From Meiothermus cerbereus DSM 11376 (lineage in GTDB: Bacteria > Deinococcota > Deinococci > Deinococcales > Thermaceae): DNA of 64,000 nucleotides. Numbering within the stretch: position 1 is the first letter of the stretch; each line of letters opens with the position of its first letter. Shown piece after piece: positions 46,128 through 55,938 of this stretch. Where the stretch lies: contig NZ_KK211062.1 of assembly GCF_000620065.1 (NCBI RefSeq), positions 87,866 through 151,865 on the forward strand, written 5' to 3'. The notes under the pieces were generated by a model. The model was given only the letters and a program-made list of their open reading frames with translations. It did not search any database and was not told the DNA's origin. The translations under genes and the position numbers were made by a program.

Positions 46128-47747
46128 GTGTCAAAGCCTTTGCCCCCAGAAGTCTGGCTGAGCCTACAGGCTTTGCTCGATGCAGGACATCACGAACCTT
46201 CCCTCGGGCTTTTGCACAGCCTTTTTGAGCAGTGCAGCACCCATCAGCAGGCCCAGGAGCTGCTGGCCCGGATGCGGAACCTGCCGCCAGACCTCATGCA
46301 ACACCCCACGGCCAGGCGGCTGTATGTGCAAACCCTTTGCCGTGCGCGCCAGCCCGAGGAAATTTTGCGCCTGCTGGCCCCCCAATCCCCAGACCCCGCC
46401 CTGAGGGTGTACCAGGCCTGGGCCCAGGTTCGGCAGGGGCAGTACCAACAAGCGCTGCATACCCTGGAGGAGGCCGCCCCTGCGACCAAGCTGGACTGGA
46501 GCATCTTTTACCGCACCAAGGGGGAGGCCCTGTTCTGGACGGGTGCGCCCGACTGGCTCGAGGTGTTCGACCAGGCGCGGGCCTACCTGCAAGGTAGTGC
46601 CCTGGGGCGCATGCTGCTGGATCGGGGGTGGTTTCTAAACCACCTGGGAAAGCGGAGTGCCGCGGTGGTCTGCTGGGGCGAGGCCCTGGCCTACCTCGAG
46701 CACGACCCCTACTACCGGGCCTGGGCCCACAACAACCTGGGCTTTGCCATGCTCAACGACCAGCCCCACAAGGCCGAGCAGCACCTGCTGGAAGCTCTGC
46801 GACTTAGCCGCAAAGAAACCGCCCGGGCCTTCCGCGCCCAGGCCCTGATGGGCCTCGGGGCCGTGCGGCGGGGCCTGGGGGAGTGGGAGCGCGCCCTGGA
46901 TAGTTACCGGCAAGCCCTCAGGTTCTCGAGCGATTCCAGCGACAAGCACTCGGCGCTGTGGGGCTGGGGGCACACCCTGCGGCTGATGGGGCGCGTGGAA
47001 GAGGCCCTGCCCAAGCTCGTCCAGGCCCGGCAGCTTCAGCCCCAAGAAGTCTGGCTCGAGGCCGACCTGGCCGCCGCCCACCTGATGCTGGGGGAGCAAG
47101 AAAGTGTGCTCAAAAGCCTTCCTTGGCTTCAGTCCTTGCGGCAAGAGCGCAAGCTGAGCGAGCGCGGCCAGGTGGTGTTGAAGGTGGTGGAGGCCGAGCT
47201 GGCCCGCCGCCAGGGTAACTTGCCGCAGGCCCAAAAACTGCTGGCTGGGCTTGACCCACAAAACCTGTGGGTTCGGGAAGAACTGGGCTGCTTTCCGGCG
47301 CTGGCCCAGATGCGGGGGCTAGCCCCCCAGACCGAGCGTTTTCGCGTGGAGGTAGAGCCTTTTGGGCGGCTCGAGGTGCGGGTGAATGGTCGCCCGGTGC
47401 CCATTCCGGCAGTGAGCAAGATGGGTGAGCTGCTGGTGTTCATGCTGGTGCAGGGCAAGCAGGCCAGCCTGGAGCTGCTGGTGGATCGGCTGGGCAAACC
47501 CCACAGCAAAAACCCCCGCAAGGCCCTGTGGGAGAACATCGAGAAACTGCGCCAGGCCCTGGGCTGGAAAGAAAGCATTCAAAGTTGTGGCGGGGTGTAC
47601 CGCCTCGACCCCCGCGCCGAGTGGATCTGCGACCTCGAGCCCAAAGGCGACCCCTTCCCCACCGCCGAAGACCCGGCCCAAATCTTTATGCCCGGCTATT
47701 ACAGCGAGTGGGTGGAGGAGTGGCGGCAGCAGTGGCTGGTGGTGTAG
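46128..47747 (+). CDS. TPR regulator with C-terminal SARP/OmpR-like winged helix
   Basis: 539 aa. Residues about 40-390 are TPR-like helical repeats (for example YRAWAHNNLGFAMLND and ALDSYRQALRFSSDSSDKH). The C-terminus (about 405-510) has the layout of an OmpR/SARP-type DNA-binding domain: FGRLEVRVNGRPVPIP, a recognition helix in ENIEKLRQALGW and a wing ending GGVYRLDP. In classical SARP proteins the DNA-binding domain is N-terminal, so the order is reversed here. The start is GTG with TAAGAT 6 nt upstream. It may control the CRISPR island or the peptide gene; this is inference from position. Confidence 0.75.
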   Translation: MSKPLPPEVWLSLQALLDAGHHEPSLGLLHSLFEQCSTHQQAQELLARMRNLPPDLMQHPTARRLYVQTLCRARQPEEILRLLAPQSPDPALRVYQAWAQVRQGQYQQALHTLEEAAPATKLDWSIFYRTKGEALFWTGAPDWLEVFDQARAYLQGSALGRMLLDRGWFLNHLGKRSAAVVCWGEALAYLEHDPYYRAWAHNNLGFAMLNDQPHKAEQHLLEALRLSRKETARAFRAQALMGLGAVRRGLGEWERALDSYRQALRFSSDSSDKHSALWGWGHTLRLMGRVEEALPKLVQARQLQPQEVWLEADLAAAHLMLGEQESVLKSLPWLQSLRQERKLSERGQVVLKVVEAELARRQGNLPQAQKLLAGLDPQNLWVREELGCFPALAQMRGLAPQTERFRVEVEPFGRLEVRVNGRPVPIPAVSKMGELLVFMLVQGKQASLELLVDRLGKPHSKNPRKALWENIEKLRQALGWKESIQSCGGVYRLDPRAEWICDLEPKGDPFPTAEDPAQIFMPGYYSEWVEEWRQQWLVV

Positions 47748-47867
47748 GCCATGGCACGGCTTATTGAGCAGAGTAGACTCATATTTTCTAACAACAAGTG
47801 GGCTGAATTTTGAAAAATGGACGAGCGCTGGACGGGGGTTTGCTAAGGTTGGTGCGTCAAGTCAGGT

Positions 47868-50800
47868 ATGCTCAACCCGCACGACCTTAGCTACCACCAG
47901 AACAAGGCCCTCCGGCTGCTTCGGCTGCTGGAGCTGTTGCAGCAGAAGCCCTGGAAGCCCGGTAAACTGCGCCAGGAGCTGGGGCTGGGCGAGCGGGCCA
48001 TCTTCGACTACCTGAACGAAGTGAAGGCCCTGGCCGCACAACTGGGGCTCCGCTTCGTACACGACACCCTGCGCAGCACCTACCACATCGAGGTGCAGGA
48101 GCAACTTAGCCCGACCGAAACGGTGGTGGCCTTTATCGCTACCCGCATGCTGGCGCACCACTCGCCGGGCAGCAACAGGGCCTATCAGGAGGCGCTACGC
48201 AAGCTGGTTAAGCACCTGCCCGAGCCCCTCAAGACCCTGGCCCTCAAAAGCATTTCGGCGCTCGCCGAGCGCGCCCCCAGCCTGAGCGGGGCCAACCTCG
48301 AGACCCTCACCCAGGGCTGGCTCGAGCGCAGGGTGGTGGCTTTCGAATACCGCATGCCACAGCAGCGGACGTTTAAGGTTGAGCTGGAGACTTACTTTAT
48401 CGAGGTTTCCCGCGCCAACATGGCGGTCTACCTCATCGGCAAGGACCGGCTGTATGGCCGGGGCATCCACTACCTAGACAACCTCAAAACCTACAAGCTC
48501 GAGCGCATCCAGCGCCCCCGTCTGCTGGACGAAACCTACACCATCCCCGACGACTTCGACCCCGGCCAGTACCTTTCCAGCGCCTGGGGCATTGTGTCAA
48601 GCCAGCAGCCGCTTGAGGTACTGCTTCGCTTCAGCCCGGAGGCCAGCGAGCGCATCCGGGAGGGGGGTTACCCCAACCTGCAAATTTTGGAGCAGCTCGA
48701 GGGTGGCAGCACTCTCGTTCAAATTACCGTCGGCACTGATCAGAACCAATTCCCCCTCGAGCTGCTTCCCTGGATACAAAGCTGGGGGCCGCGGGTGGAG
48801 GTGCTAAAGCCCGATAGCCTGCGGCAAGCCTGGCTGCACGAAGCCCGACAGGTGCTGGAGCTCTACTCCCCCCAATGGCAAAGCGCGCCCAAAGTCTACT
48901 GGGCCCACTCCCACCGCGACCGCACCCGCTGGCAGACCCTGCGCGAGCACGCCACAGAGGTAGCCCGGCTGGCGGCGCAGAAAGCCGCCCCTTTCAGTGC
49001 GTCGCAGAAAGCCGAGCTGGCGGGGAAGCTGCACGACCTGGGCAAATATGGCGACCTGTTCCAGCGGCGGCTGGAGGGTAAGGAAAAAGGCCTCGACCAC
49101 TGGTCGGCGGGGGCGCATGTGGCCCTGTTCGAGCTGCGCCAGCCCGAGGTAGCCCTGGCCATTCAGGGCCACCATATCGGGCTGCAAAGCGGGGCCAAGG
49201 ATAGCCTGCGCGAGATGGACCTGCCCAAGCGCGGCGGACAGGGCATCCCCGCCGAACTGCGGCTGAGCGAAACCAACCTGGAGCAGCTCAAGGCGCGTTT
49301 GCTGCAGGACGGCCTGGCGCTGCCCCCGCCCCAGCCAGAGCAGGAAAAGTACCAGTTCAACGCGGCCCAGATGCTCGATACCCGGATGCTTTTCTCGGCC
49401 CTGGTGGACGCCGACTTTCTGGACACCGAGCGGCACCTGCTGGGCCCGGAGCTGCTGCGCCCACAACCCCCGCCCTTGCAGGCCGCGGTGGCGCTGGAGC
49501 GGCTCGAGGCCCGGCTGGCTGAGCTGGCCGACAACCCTGCCGTCCCCGAAAAAACCCGCAAACTGCGGCAGGCCGTGGCCCAGGCCTGCGAGGAGGCCGC
49601 CCAGCAGGAGGGCCGCCTCTTCACCCTTACCGCGCCCACCGGTTCGGGCAAAACCCTGGCCATGCTGCGCTTCGCCCTGGGGCGCGCCGTGCGAGACCCC
49701 CGCATCCGCCGGATTGTGGTGGTGCTGCCCTATCTTTCTATCCTCGACCAGACCGCCAAAATCTACCGCGCACTGTTTGCCGAGTTTGGGCCGCACTACA
49801 TCCTGGAAGACCACAGCCTGGCCTACCGGCCCCTCTCCAAAGGGCTAAGCGACGAGCAGGATTTGCTCGAGCGCGAACGCCGGCTGCTGGCCGAGAACTG
49901 GGAGGCCCCCATCATCCTCACCACCAGCGTGCAGCTATTGGAAAGCCTGCACAGTAACCGGCCCGGCGCCTGCCGCAAGCTGCACAACCTGGCGGGCAGC
50001 GTGCTGCTTTTCGACGAGGTGCAGACCCTGCCCACCCACCTAGCCGTGCCCACCCTCAAAACCCTGGCCCGCCTGGCCAGCGACCAGTACGGCGCGGTGG
50101 TGGTCTTCGCCACCGCCACCCAGCCTGCCTTCGAGGCCCTGCACAAACAGGTGCAGAAAAACGAACCGCAGGGCTGGCAGCCGCAGGAGATGGTGCCAGA
50201 CCCAAATGCGCTTTTTTCGCAAAGCCAGCGGGTGCAGCTTGACTGGTGGCTCAAAAACCCCACCCCCTGGCCCCACCTGGCCGCCTTGCTGAAGGCCGAC
50301 TCCCAGGCCCTGGTGGTGCTGAACCTCAAGCGGCAGGCCCACGCCCTTTTTCGCCAGGCCGAGGCGCAGGGTTTGCAGGAAGGGCTCTACCACCTGTCCA
50401 CCGCGCTGTGCCCGGCCCACCGCAAAGCGGTGCTGGAGCAGATTCAGCAACGCTTGAGCGAGCAGGCCCCCTGCCGCCTGGTGGCTACCCAGGTGGTGGA
50501 GGCGGGGGTGGAACTGGATTTCCCCGTGGGCTACCGGGCTTTGGGGCCTCTGGAGGCCATCGCCCAGACCGCCGGGCGCATCAACCGGCACGGCCTGCGC
50601 CCGGAGGGCCGCCTGGTGGTTTTTCTGCCCGAAGACGAGGGCTACCCCGACCGGGCCTATGCCCAGGCCGCCCAGCTCACCAAAACCTTGCAGGCCGAAG
50701 GGGGCCTCGAGCTCGACCAGCCCCAGACCGTGCAGCGCTACTACCAGAGCCTTTACGGACTCCGAGTCGTAACCGACCCAGAGATCGAGCGCTGTATTCA

Positions 50801-51137
50801 GACCCAAAACTACGCCGAGCTGGCCCGGCACTACCGCCTGATCGAGACCCCGGCGGTCAACGTGGTGGTGCCCTACAACGACGAGGCCCTGGCCCTGATG
50901 CAAGAAGCCCGCGACCAGGGCATCAGTGCCGCCTGGATTCGCCAGGCCCGGCCCTACGCGGTGCCCCACTATTTGCCCAGAAACGGGGTGCCGCCCTACC
51001 TCGAGCCCGTCTTCCTGCGCTATGGCCGGGAAAAAAGCGAGGCCCCCGACTGGTTCCTCTGCCCTGACAGAGCCCTCTACGACTCCGCCCTGGGCTTCAC
51101 CCCGGAGGAGGGCGGGGCTTTGGGTTTGGTGGTTTGA
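47868..51137 (+). CDS. cas3: WYL-Cas3 fusion: HTH-WYL-WCX regulator fused to HD nuclease-helicase
   Basis: 1089 aa in one uninterrupted frame. Residues 10-75 form a helix-turn-helix (KLRQELGLGERAIFDYLNE). Residues about 140-235 are a WYL domain (AVYLIGKDRLYGRG, LDNLKTYKLERI; the Trp of the namesake motif is Val). Residues about 245-335 match a WCX extension. Cas3 follows: HD at 345-440 (REHATEVARLA, KLHDLGKYGD, GHHIG) and the helicase with Walker A APTGSGKT (589-596), DEVQ (716-719), FATATQPA and QTAGRINRHG. Normal I-C Cas3 is about 750-800 aa, so the extra 340 residues are the fusion. Cas3 unwinds and degrades target DNA bound by Cascade; WYL domains bind nucleic acid or nucleotides and usually control transcription. 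A 14-bp gap precedes cas5c. Confidence 0.93.
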   Translation: MLNPHDLSYHQNKALRLLRLLELLQQKPWKPGKLRQELGLGERAIFDYLNEVKALAAQLGLRFVHDTLRSTYHIEVQEQLSPTETVVAFIATRMLAHHSPGSNRAYQEALRKLVKHLPEPLKTLALKSISALAERAPSLSGANLETLTQGWLERRVVAFEYRMPQQRTFKVELETYFIEVSRANMAVYLIGKDRLYGRGIHYLDNLKTYKLERIQRPRLLDETYTIPDDFDPGQYLSSAWGIVSSQQPLEVLLRFSPEASERIREGGYPNLQILEQLEGGSTLVQITVGTDQNQFPLELLPWIQSWGPRVEVLKPDSLRQAWLHEARQVLELYSPQWQSAPKVYWAHSHRDRTRWQTLREHATEVARLAAQKAAPFSASQKAELAGKLHDLGKYGDLFQRRLEGKEKGLDHWSAGAHVALFELRQPEVALAIQGHHIGLQSGAKDSLREMDLPKRGGQGIPAELRLSETNLEQLKARLLQDGLALPPPQPEQEKYQFNAAQMLDTRMLFSALVDADFLDTERHLLGPELLRPQPPPLQAAVALERLEARLAELADNPAVPEKTRKLRQAVAQACEEAAQQEGRLFTLTAPTGSGKTLAMLRFALGRAVRDPRIRRIVVVLPYLSILDQTAKIYRALFAEFGPHYILEDHSLAYRPLSKGLSDEQDLLERERRLLAENWEAPIILTTSVQLLESLHSNRPGACRKLHNLAGSVLLFDEVQTLPTHLAVPTLKTLARLASDQYGAVVVFATATQPAFEALHKQVQKNEPQGWQPQEMVPDPNALFSQSQRVQLDWWLKNPTPWPHLAALLKADSQALVVLNLKRQAHALFRQAEAQGLQEGLYHLSTALCPAHRKAVLEQIQQRLSEQAPCRLVATQVVEAGVELDFPVGYRALGPLEAIAQTAGRINRHGLRPEGRLVVFLPEDEGYPDRAYAQAAQLTKTLQAEGGLELDQPQTVQRYYQSLYGLRVVTDPEIERCIQTQNYAELARHYRLIETPAVNVVVPYNDEALALMQEARDQGISAAWIRQARPYAVPHYLPRNGVPPYLEPVFLRYGREKSEAPDWFLCPDRALYDSALGFTPEEGGALGLVV

Positions 51138-51151
51138 CGAAAGGAGGCACG

Positions 51152-51895
51152 ATGCGAAGTTTTGTGCTCGAGGTTTGGGGAGAGCTGGCCTGTTTTACAA
51201 GGCCCGAGTTCAAGGTAGAGCGCTTTAGCTACCCCATTATCACCCCCAGCGCGGCGCGGGGCATCTTCGACGCCATCTACTTAGACTTTGACCCCCACAA
51301 CAAAAAGCCCCTGATGTACTGGCAGCTAAGCCGCATCGAGCTGCTCAAGCCGGTGCGCTACATCAGCCTGATGCGCAACGAAGTCAAGGAGAAGGCCAGC
51401 GTCCGGAGCATCCAGGGCTGGATGAGAGACCCCGCCAGCTTTGAGCCCCTTTACGCCGATGCCACCCGCGACGACACCGGCCAGGACACCAAAGGCCGCA
51501 CCCAGCGCCAGACCATGGCCCTCAAGGATGTGCACTACCGCCTGACCGCCCATGCCGTGCTCTACCAGGAAGACCACGCCCTGCGCCAGAAGATTGAGCA
51601 CAGCTTCCAAAGGCGGGCCCGTGCCGGGCAGTGCATCTACCAGCCCTACCTGGGCTGTCGCGAGTTTACCGGCTATTTCCGGCTAGCAGAGGACGAGGCA
51701 GCAAAGCCCGTGCCCTACAACGAAAAAATCGGCTGGATGCTCTACGACGTCTTCGACCTTGCGCGCCCCGGTGGGCCGCTGCGCCCCGATAAAGGCCAAA
51801 AACCCCACATCAGCCTGTTCGAGGCCGAGGTGGTGCAGGGGGTGCTCGAGGTGCCGCCCTACCAAAGCCCATTGGTCAGGAAAGGAGGTACGTGA
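51152..51895 (+). CDS. cas5c: Cas5c, type I-C Cascade subunit and likely crRNA-processing nuclease
   Basis: 247 aa from ATG 51152, with AAGGAGG four nt upstream. In type I-C the Cas5 protein replaces Cas6 and cuts the repeat hairpin. The segments [23 protein letters not shown] and [11 protein letters not shown] fit the family; the Lys-Asp-x-His region matches the position of the catalytic Lys/His of Cas5d as I recall it. No cas6 exists in the window, so this is the only visible candidate for processing. The stop overlaps cas8c by 1 nt. Confidence 0.93.
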   Translation: MRSFVLEVWGELACFTRPEFKVERFSYPIITPSAARGIFDAIYLDFDPHNKKPLMYWQLSRIELLKPVRYISLMRNEVKEKASVRSIQGWMRDPASFEPLYADATRDDTGQDTKGRTQRQTMALKDVHYRLTAHAVLYQEDHALRQKIEHSFQRRARAGQCIYQPYLGCREFTGYFRLAEDEAAKPVPYNEKIGWMLYDVFDLARPGGPLRPDKGQKPHISLFEAEVVQGVLEVPPYQSPLVRKGGT

Positions 51896-53742
51896 TGCTG
51901 TCGCAGCTGGTGGCCTACACCCAGCAGAAAGGGCTGGGGGCCGAACCTGGCTTTACCACCAAAGAGATTCGCTGGCTGGCAGGGGTGAGCGCCGATGGGC
52001 GGTTCACCGAGTTGATCCCGCTGGATCAGAGCAAAACCGCACCCGACCTCTCCCAGCCCGAGATGATTGGAATGCCTGGCGCACTGCGTGCCATGGGGTA
52101 CGAGGCCGAACAGGCCGCGCACTTCCTGGCCGATACCTGCGCGGTGGTGTTTGGCCTGGCCGAGCGCGACGCCCAGGGGATGGTCAAGAAGCCCCAGGAG
52201 CACGCCAAAAACCTGCAAAAGCAAGCTACCTTCCGATTGCTAATGGAGCTAGCCGCTAAGGACATACCTCTGCTACAGCCCATTGCCCAGGCGCTTGCCG
52301 ACCCAGCGCAGTTGCAGGCCTTTTTGCAAAAGCTCGAGGCCCAGGCCCAAAAAAAGGGCACAGAAAAGCTCAAGCCCACCGACAAAATCACCTTTTTCGT
52401 CCAGAACCGCTGCGTGCTGGACTTCCCCGACTGGCACGACTGGTGGCGGCGGTTCAGGGCCCAGGCTTTTGCCAGGCCGGAAGCCAGCGGGGCCATGCCC
52501 TCCTTTGCCACCGGCGAGCTGGTTACCCCAGCGTCCACCCACCCCAAGGTGACCAAGTTGGGCGGGAGCGCCTTCGGCCATGCCCTGGTGACCTACGATA
52601 AGGAAGCCTTCGAGTCGTATAGCCTCTCGCAGGGCGAGAACGCCGCAGTCGAGGAGCAGGCCGCCAACGCCTACCGGGCCGGGCTGGATGCGCTTTTGGA
52701 GCAAGCCGAAACCCTGGGCGAGATGAAGGTGGTGGTCTGGTACGACCAGGAAATCCCGGAGGAGGACGACTTCTTCCGTGAGCTGTTTGCCCCCAGCAGC
52801 CAGGCCGAGGAGCTACAGGCCCTCGAGCGCGCCCGCACGGTATTGCAGGCTTTCAGAACCGGCCAGGCCCCGCCCAACCTGCGTAATGCCCGATTCTTTG
52901 CCGCCGCCATGAGCCCAGCCTCGGGCCGGGTGATGCTGCGCGACTGGCAGACGGGCCGGCTCGAGGACTTCGTAACCGCTGTCGAGGCCTGGTTCTCCGA
53001 TCTGGCTATGGTGCGACGCGATGGGGAGCGGCTGGCCGCGCCCCCTGGCCTGAACCGGCTTTTCCTGAGTATCCAGCGGCCCAAAACCCCTGAGCAGAAC
53101 TTCGACGACTACCTCAAACCCATCAAGCAGCTCCAGACCCCCCTCTGGCGGGCAGCCTTGAACCCCCGCCTGCCCATCCCCTATACCGCCATAGCCAAAA
53201 TCATGGAGACCCACACCGCCGAGGTGATGACCGGCGCATTTGGCGAAGCCCTCAATGCCCAGAAACCCGATGCTGCCGCCCTGGGTCGCATCTACGCCCG
53301 CATGGGGCTACTAAAGGCCTACCACAACCGCAAAGGAGGTTACCGCATGAGTGCCGAACTCGACCTGAACCACCCTAGCCCGGCCTACCACTGTGGCCGC
53401 TTGATGTGCCTCTTGGCCCAGATTCAGGAGGCCGCCAGCGAGTCCGATATCAACGCCGGGGTGATCCAGCGCTACTACGGGGCTGCTTCCAGCACCCCCT
53501 CGCTGGTGCTGGGCCGCCTCACCCGCCTCTCGCAGCACCACCTGGCCAAGATTGCCAAAGACGCCCCCGGCCTGGCCTACTGGTTCAACAGCCAACTGGC
53601 CGAGGTCTGGAAGGCCCTGGGCAAGAACCTGCCCCGCACCCTGAGCTTAGAAGAACAGAGCCTGTTTGCCCTGGGCTACTACCAGCAACTAGCCTTTAGC
53701 CGCAAGAAATCCGAGTCCAGCCAGGAAAAGGAGAACGCATGA
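51895..53742 (+). CDS. cas8c: Cas8c (Csd1), type I-C Cascade large subunit
   Basis: 615 aa, normal for Cas8c, which recognises the PAM and stabilises the R-loop. Family features are the [24 protein letters not shown] start, the [15 protein letters not shown] segment and the C-terminal helical bundle with [17 protein letters not shown]. The start could be GTG 51892 or ATG 51895; the SD spacing favours the ATG. It overlaps cas7c by 4 nt (ATGA). Confidence 0.92.
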   Translation: MLSQLVAYTQQKGLGAEPGFTTKEIRWLAGVSADGRFTELIPLDQSKTAPDLSQPEMIGMPGALRAMGYEAEQAAHFLADTCAVVFGLAERDAQGMVKKPQEHAKNLQKQATFRLLMELAAKDIPLLQPIAQALADPAQLQAFLQKLEAQAQKKGTEKLKPTDKITFFVQNRCVLDFPDWHDWWRRFRAQAFARPEASGAMPSFATGELVTPASTHPKVTKLGGSAFGHALVTYDKEAFESYSLSQGENAAVEEQAANAYRAGLDALLEQAETLGEMKVVVWYDQEIPEEDDFFRELFAPSSQAEELQALERARTVLQAFRTGQAPPNLRNARFFAAAMSPASGRVMLRDWQTGRLEDFVTAVEAWFSDLAMVRRDGERLAAPPGLNRLFLSIQRPKTPEQNFDDYLKPIKQLQTPLWRAALNPRLPIPYTAIAKIMETHTAEVMTGAFGEALNAQKPDAAALGRIYARMGLLKAYHNRKGGYRMSAELDLNHPSPAYHCGRLMCLLAQIQEAASESDINAGVIQRYYGAASSTPSLVLGRLTRLSQHHLAKIAKDAPGLAYWFNSQLAEVWKALGKNLPRTLSLEEQSLFALGYYQQLAFSRKKSESSQEKENA

Positions 53743-54722
53743 CCCCTATCCAGAACCGCTACGAGTTTCTGCTGTTTTTCGACGTAAAAGACGGCAACCC
53801 CAACGGCGACCCCGACAGCGGCAACGCCCCCCGCATAGACCCCGAGGACGGGCACGGCCTGGTGAGCGACGTAGCCCTCAAGCGGCGCATCCGCAACTAT
53901 GCCCAGGCCGCCGGGGCCAGCATCTTTGTGCAGCACGGAACCAACCTGAACCGCCCCATCTTTGAGGCCCATGTGGAGACTGGCGGTTTTGACGGAACCA
54001 AGACCAAAGACAAAGTGGAGGCGGCCCGCCGCTGGATGTGCGAGAAGTTCTTCGACGTGCGCACCTTTGGCGCGGTGATGAGCACCGGGGCCAACGCCGG
54101 GCAGGTGCGGGGGCCGGTGCAGATTACTTTTGCCAGAAGCCTCGAGCCCATCTTTCCCGCCGAGTTCAGCATCACGCGGGGAGCCGTGGCCGAGGACGTA
54201 AAGAATGCCAAGACCCTGGAGGACTACCTGCGCTGGGAGGCAGGGCAGCCCGAGGACAAGCTCCGCACCATGGGGCGCAAAAGCCAGGTGGCCTATGGCC
54301 TGTATATGGCTAAAGGCTTCATCAGCGCCCACCTGGCCCAGGGCACTGGCTTTAGCCAGGCCGACCTGAAGCTGTTGGTGGAAGCCCTCCTGAACATGTT
54401 TGAGCACGACCGCAGCGCCAGCAAAGGCCATATGGCTACCCGCCGGCTCTACCTGTTCAAGCACGTGGGCAACGGCGACCCAGGCAACGCCGAGCAAAAC
54501 AAGCGCCAGGCCCTGCTGGGCTGCGCCCCGGCCCACCGCCTGCTCGACCTGGGAGAGGTGGTCTCGGTTCGGCGGCTGGACGAAAGCAAACCCCCGCGCA
54601 GCTTTGCCGACTACCAGATTGTGGCCGACCCCCAAAAGCTCCCCAAGGGGGTGGTGATGCTCGAGCTGGACCAGTGGGATGAGGAAAAGTTCGACGCCTG
54701 GATGGGAGGAGCCAATGCCTAG
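53739..54722 (+). CDS. cas7c: Cas7c (Csd2), type I-C Cascade backbone
   Basis: 327 aa, normal length. It forms the helical backbone over the crRNA. The characteristic N-terminus [20 protein letters not shown] is followed by [13 protein letters not shown] and the [21 protein letters not shown] region, all typical of Csd2. It overlaps the end of cas8c and the start of cmr1, so the I-C and III-B modules are translationally continuous at this junction. Confidence 0.94.
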   Translation: MTPIQNRYEFLLFFDVKDGNPNGDPDSGNAPRIDPEDGHGLVSDVALKRRIRNYAQAAGASIFVQHGTNLNRPIFEAHVETGGFDGTKTKDKVEAARRWMCEKFFDVRTFGAVMSTGANAGQVRGPVQITFARSLEPIFPAEFSITRGAVAEDVKNAKTLEDYLRWEAGQPEDKLRTMGRKSQVAYGLYMAKGFISAHLAQGTGFSQADLKLLVEALLNMFEHDRSASKGHMATRRLYLFKHVGNGDPGNAEQNKRQALLGCAPAHRLLDLGEVVSVRRLDESKPPRSFADYQIVADPQKLPKGVVMLELDQWDEEKFDAWMGGANA

Positions 54723-55938
54723 AACCATTCCCATTTCACCCCCCGAACTCAAAACACCTACCCTGGAGACCTGGACGCTCAAGCTCAAGACCATCACCCC
54801 CATGTTTGGCGGCAGCGCCACCCCGCGCGAGGTAGACCCCGAAAACCCCGTGCGGGCGGCCAGCGTGCGCGGGCATCTGCGCTTTTGGTGGCGGGCTACG
54901 GCAGGGGGGCAGTACACGAGTGCTGAGAAACTGTTCGAGGCGGAGGAACAAATCTGGGGTAGTGCAGAGCGGTATGGCAAGGTGGCCCTTCGCGTGCTCG
55001 AGCAGGCCGCGGGTCAACTGGTAAAACCGTCGGAGCTTGTCCCGGATAAAGGCACCGCCAAAACCGGCCCGCTGGAGAAGTTTTTTCTGCACCCATTCAA
55101 CGAAAACAAAACCGAGCGTATTCCCGAAGCCAGCGGGCTGCAGTGGGTGGAGTTTAGCCTCGAGCTAACCCTGAACCTCTCCGATGCCGAAAGAGAGCAC
55201 CTGCGCCGTGCCCTGCGGGCCTGGATTGCCTTTGGTGGCGTAGGGGCTCGTACCCGGCGGGGTGTGGGGGCTTTGGAAGTTACGGCTGACCTGCCAATGT
55301 GGCTACCCAACAAACCCGAGCAGCTAAAAGACTGGTTCTCCCAAAAGCCCGTAGAGAACCCGGCGCACACCCTGCTGGCCGGTGCAGTGGTCTGCCTGGG
55401 CCAGCCCCGAAAACCGGGCCCCAGCGACCCCTATAAGGGCCACAAAGCCTGGCGCGAGCTGGGATCCTTCTGGGCCCGCTTCCGCAAGGGGCATTTTGTG
55501 GAAGACCCTCAGACCGGAGAAACCATGCCTTACACGCCAATGGCCGGGGGTAAGTGGCGCGACCACAAAACCCTCCTGGCCCTGAGCAAAGACCAGGAAC
55601 AGGTGGCCCTAGCAAAACCTTACCTGGGGCTGCCCATCGTCTACCAGCGCCTGGGGAATAGCTTTAGCGGAACCCTCGAGGCCGTGCACAAGCAGGGCAA
55701 ACGCATGGCCTCGCCGGTCATCCTGAAGCCCATAGCCTTTGCTGACGGAAATGTACGGCCTGCGATGGTGATTCTCAAAGCGCCTGCCCCCGAAGATATC
55801 AAAATCGGTGACCAGAAACTTGCGTTGCAGCTGCCAGACTTTGACCCCGTGCTGGACTCGCTAGGCGCTGACGACCCCCTCGAGGCGGCCCGCATCGCTG
55901 CCCAAATTCAAGGCTTTGCTGTGGAGGTGCGCCTATGA
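54715..55938 (+). CDS. cmr1: Cmr1, type III-B RAMP subunit
   Basis: 407 aa from ATG 54715, with GGGAGGA upstream and an 8-bp overlap with cas7c. A RAMP fold with the family start [16 protein letters not shown], then [16 protein letters not shown] and [14 protein letters not shown] (glycine-rich loop). Cmr1 sits at the 3' end of crRNA and helps capture target RNA. This is the first gene of the III-B block. Confidence 0.9.
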   Translation: MPRTIPISPPELKTPTLETWTLKLKTITPMFGGSATPREVDPENPVRAASVRGHLRFWWRATAGGQYTSAEKLFEAEEQIWGSAERYGKVALRVLEQAAGQLVKPSELVPDKGTAKTGPLEKFFLHPFNENKTERIPEASGLQWVEFSLELTLNLSDAEREHLRRALRAWIAFGGVGARTRRGVGALEVTADLPMWLPNKPEQLKDWFSQKPVENPAHTLLAGAVVCLGQPRKPGPSDPYKGHKAWRELGSFWARFRKGHFVEDPQTGETMPYTPMAGGKWRDHKTLLALSKDQEQVALAKPYLGLPIVYQRLGNSFSGTLEAVHKQGKRMASPVILKPIAFADGNVRPAMVILKAPAPEDIKIGDQKLALQLPDFDPVLDSLGADDPLEAARIAAQIQGFAVEVRL

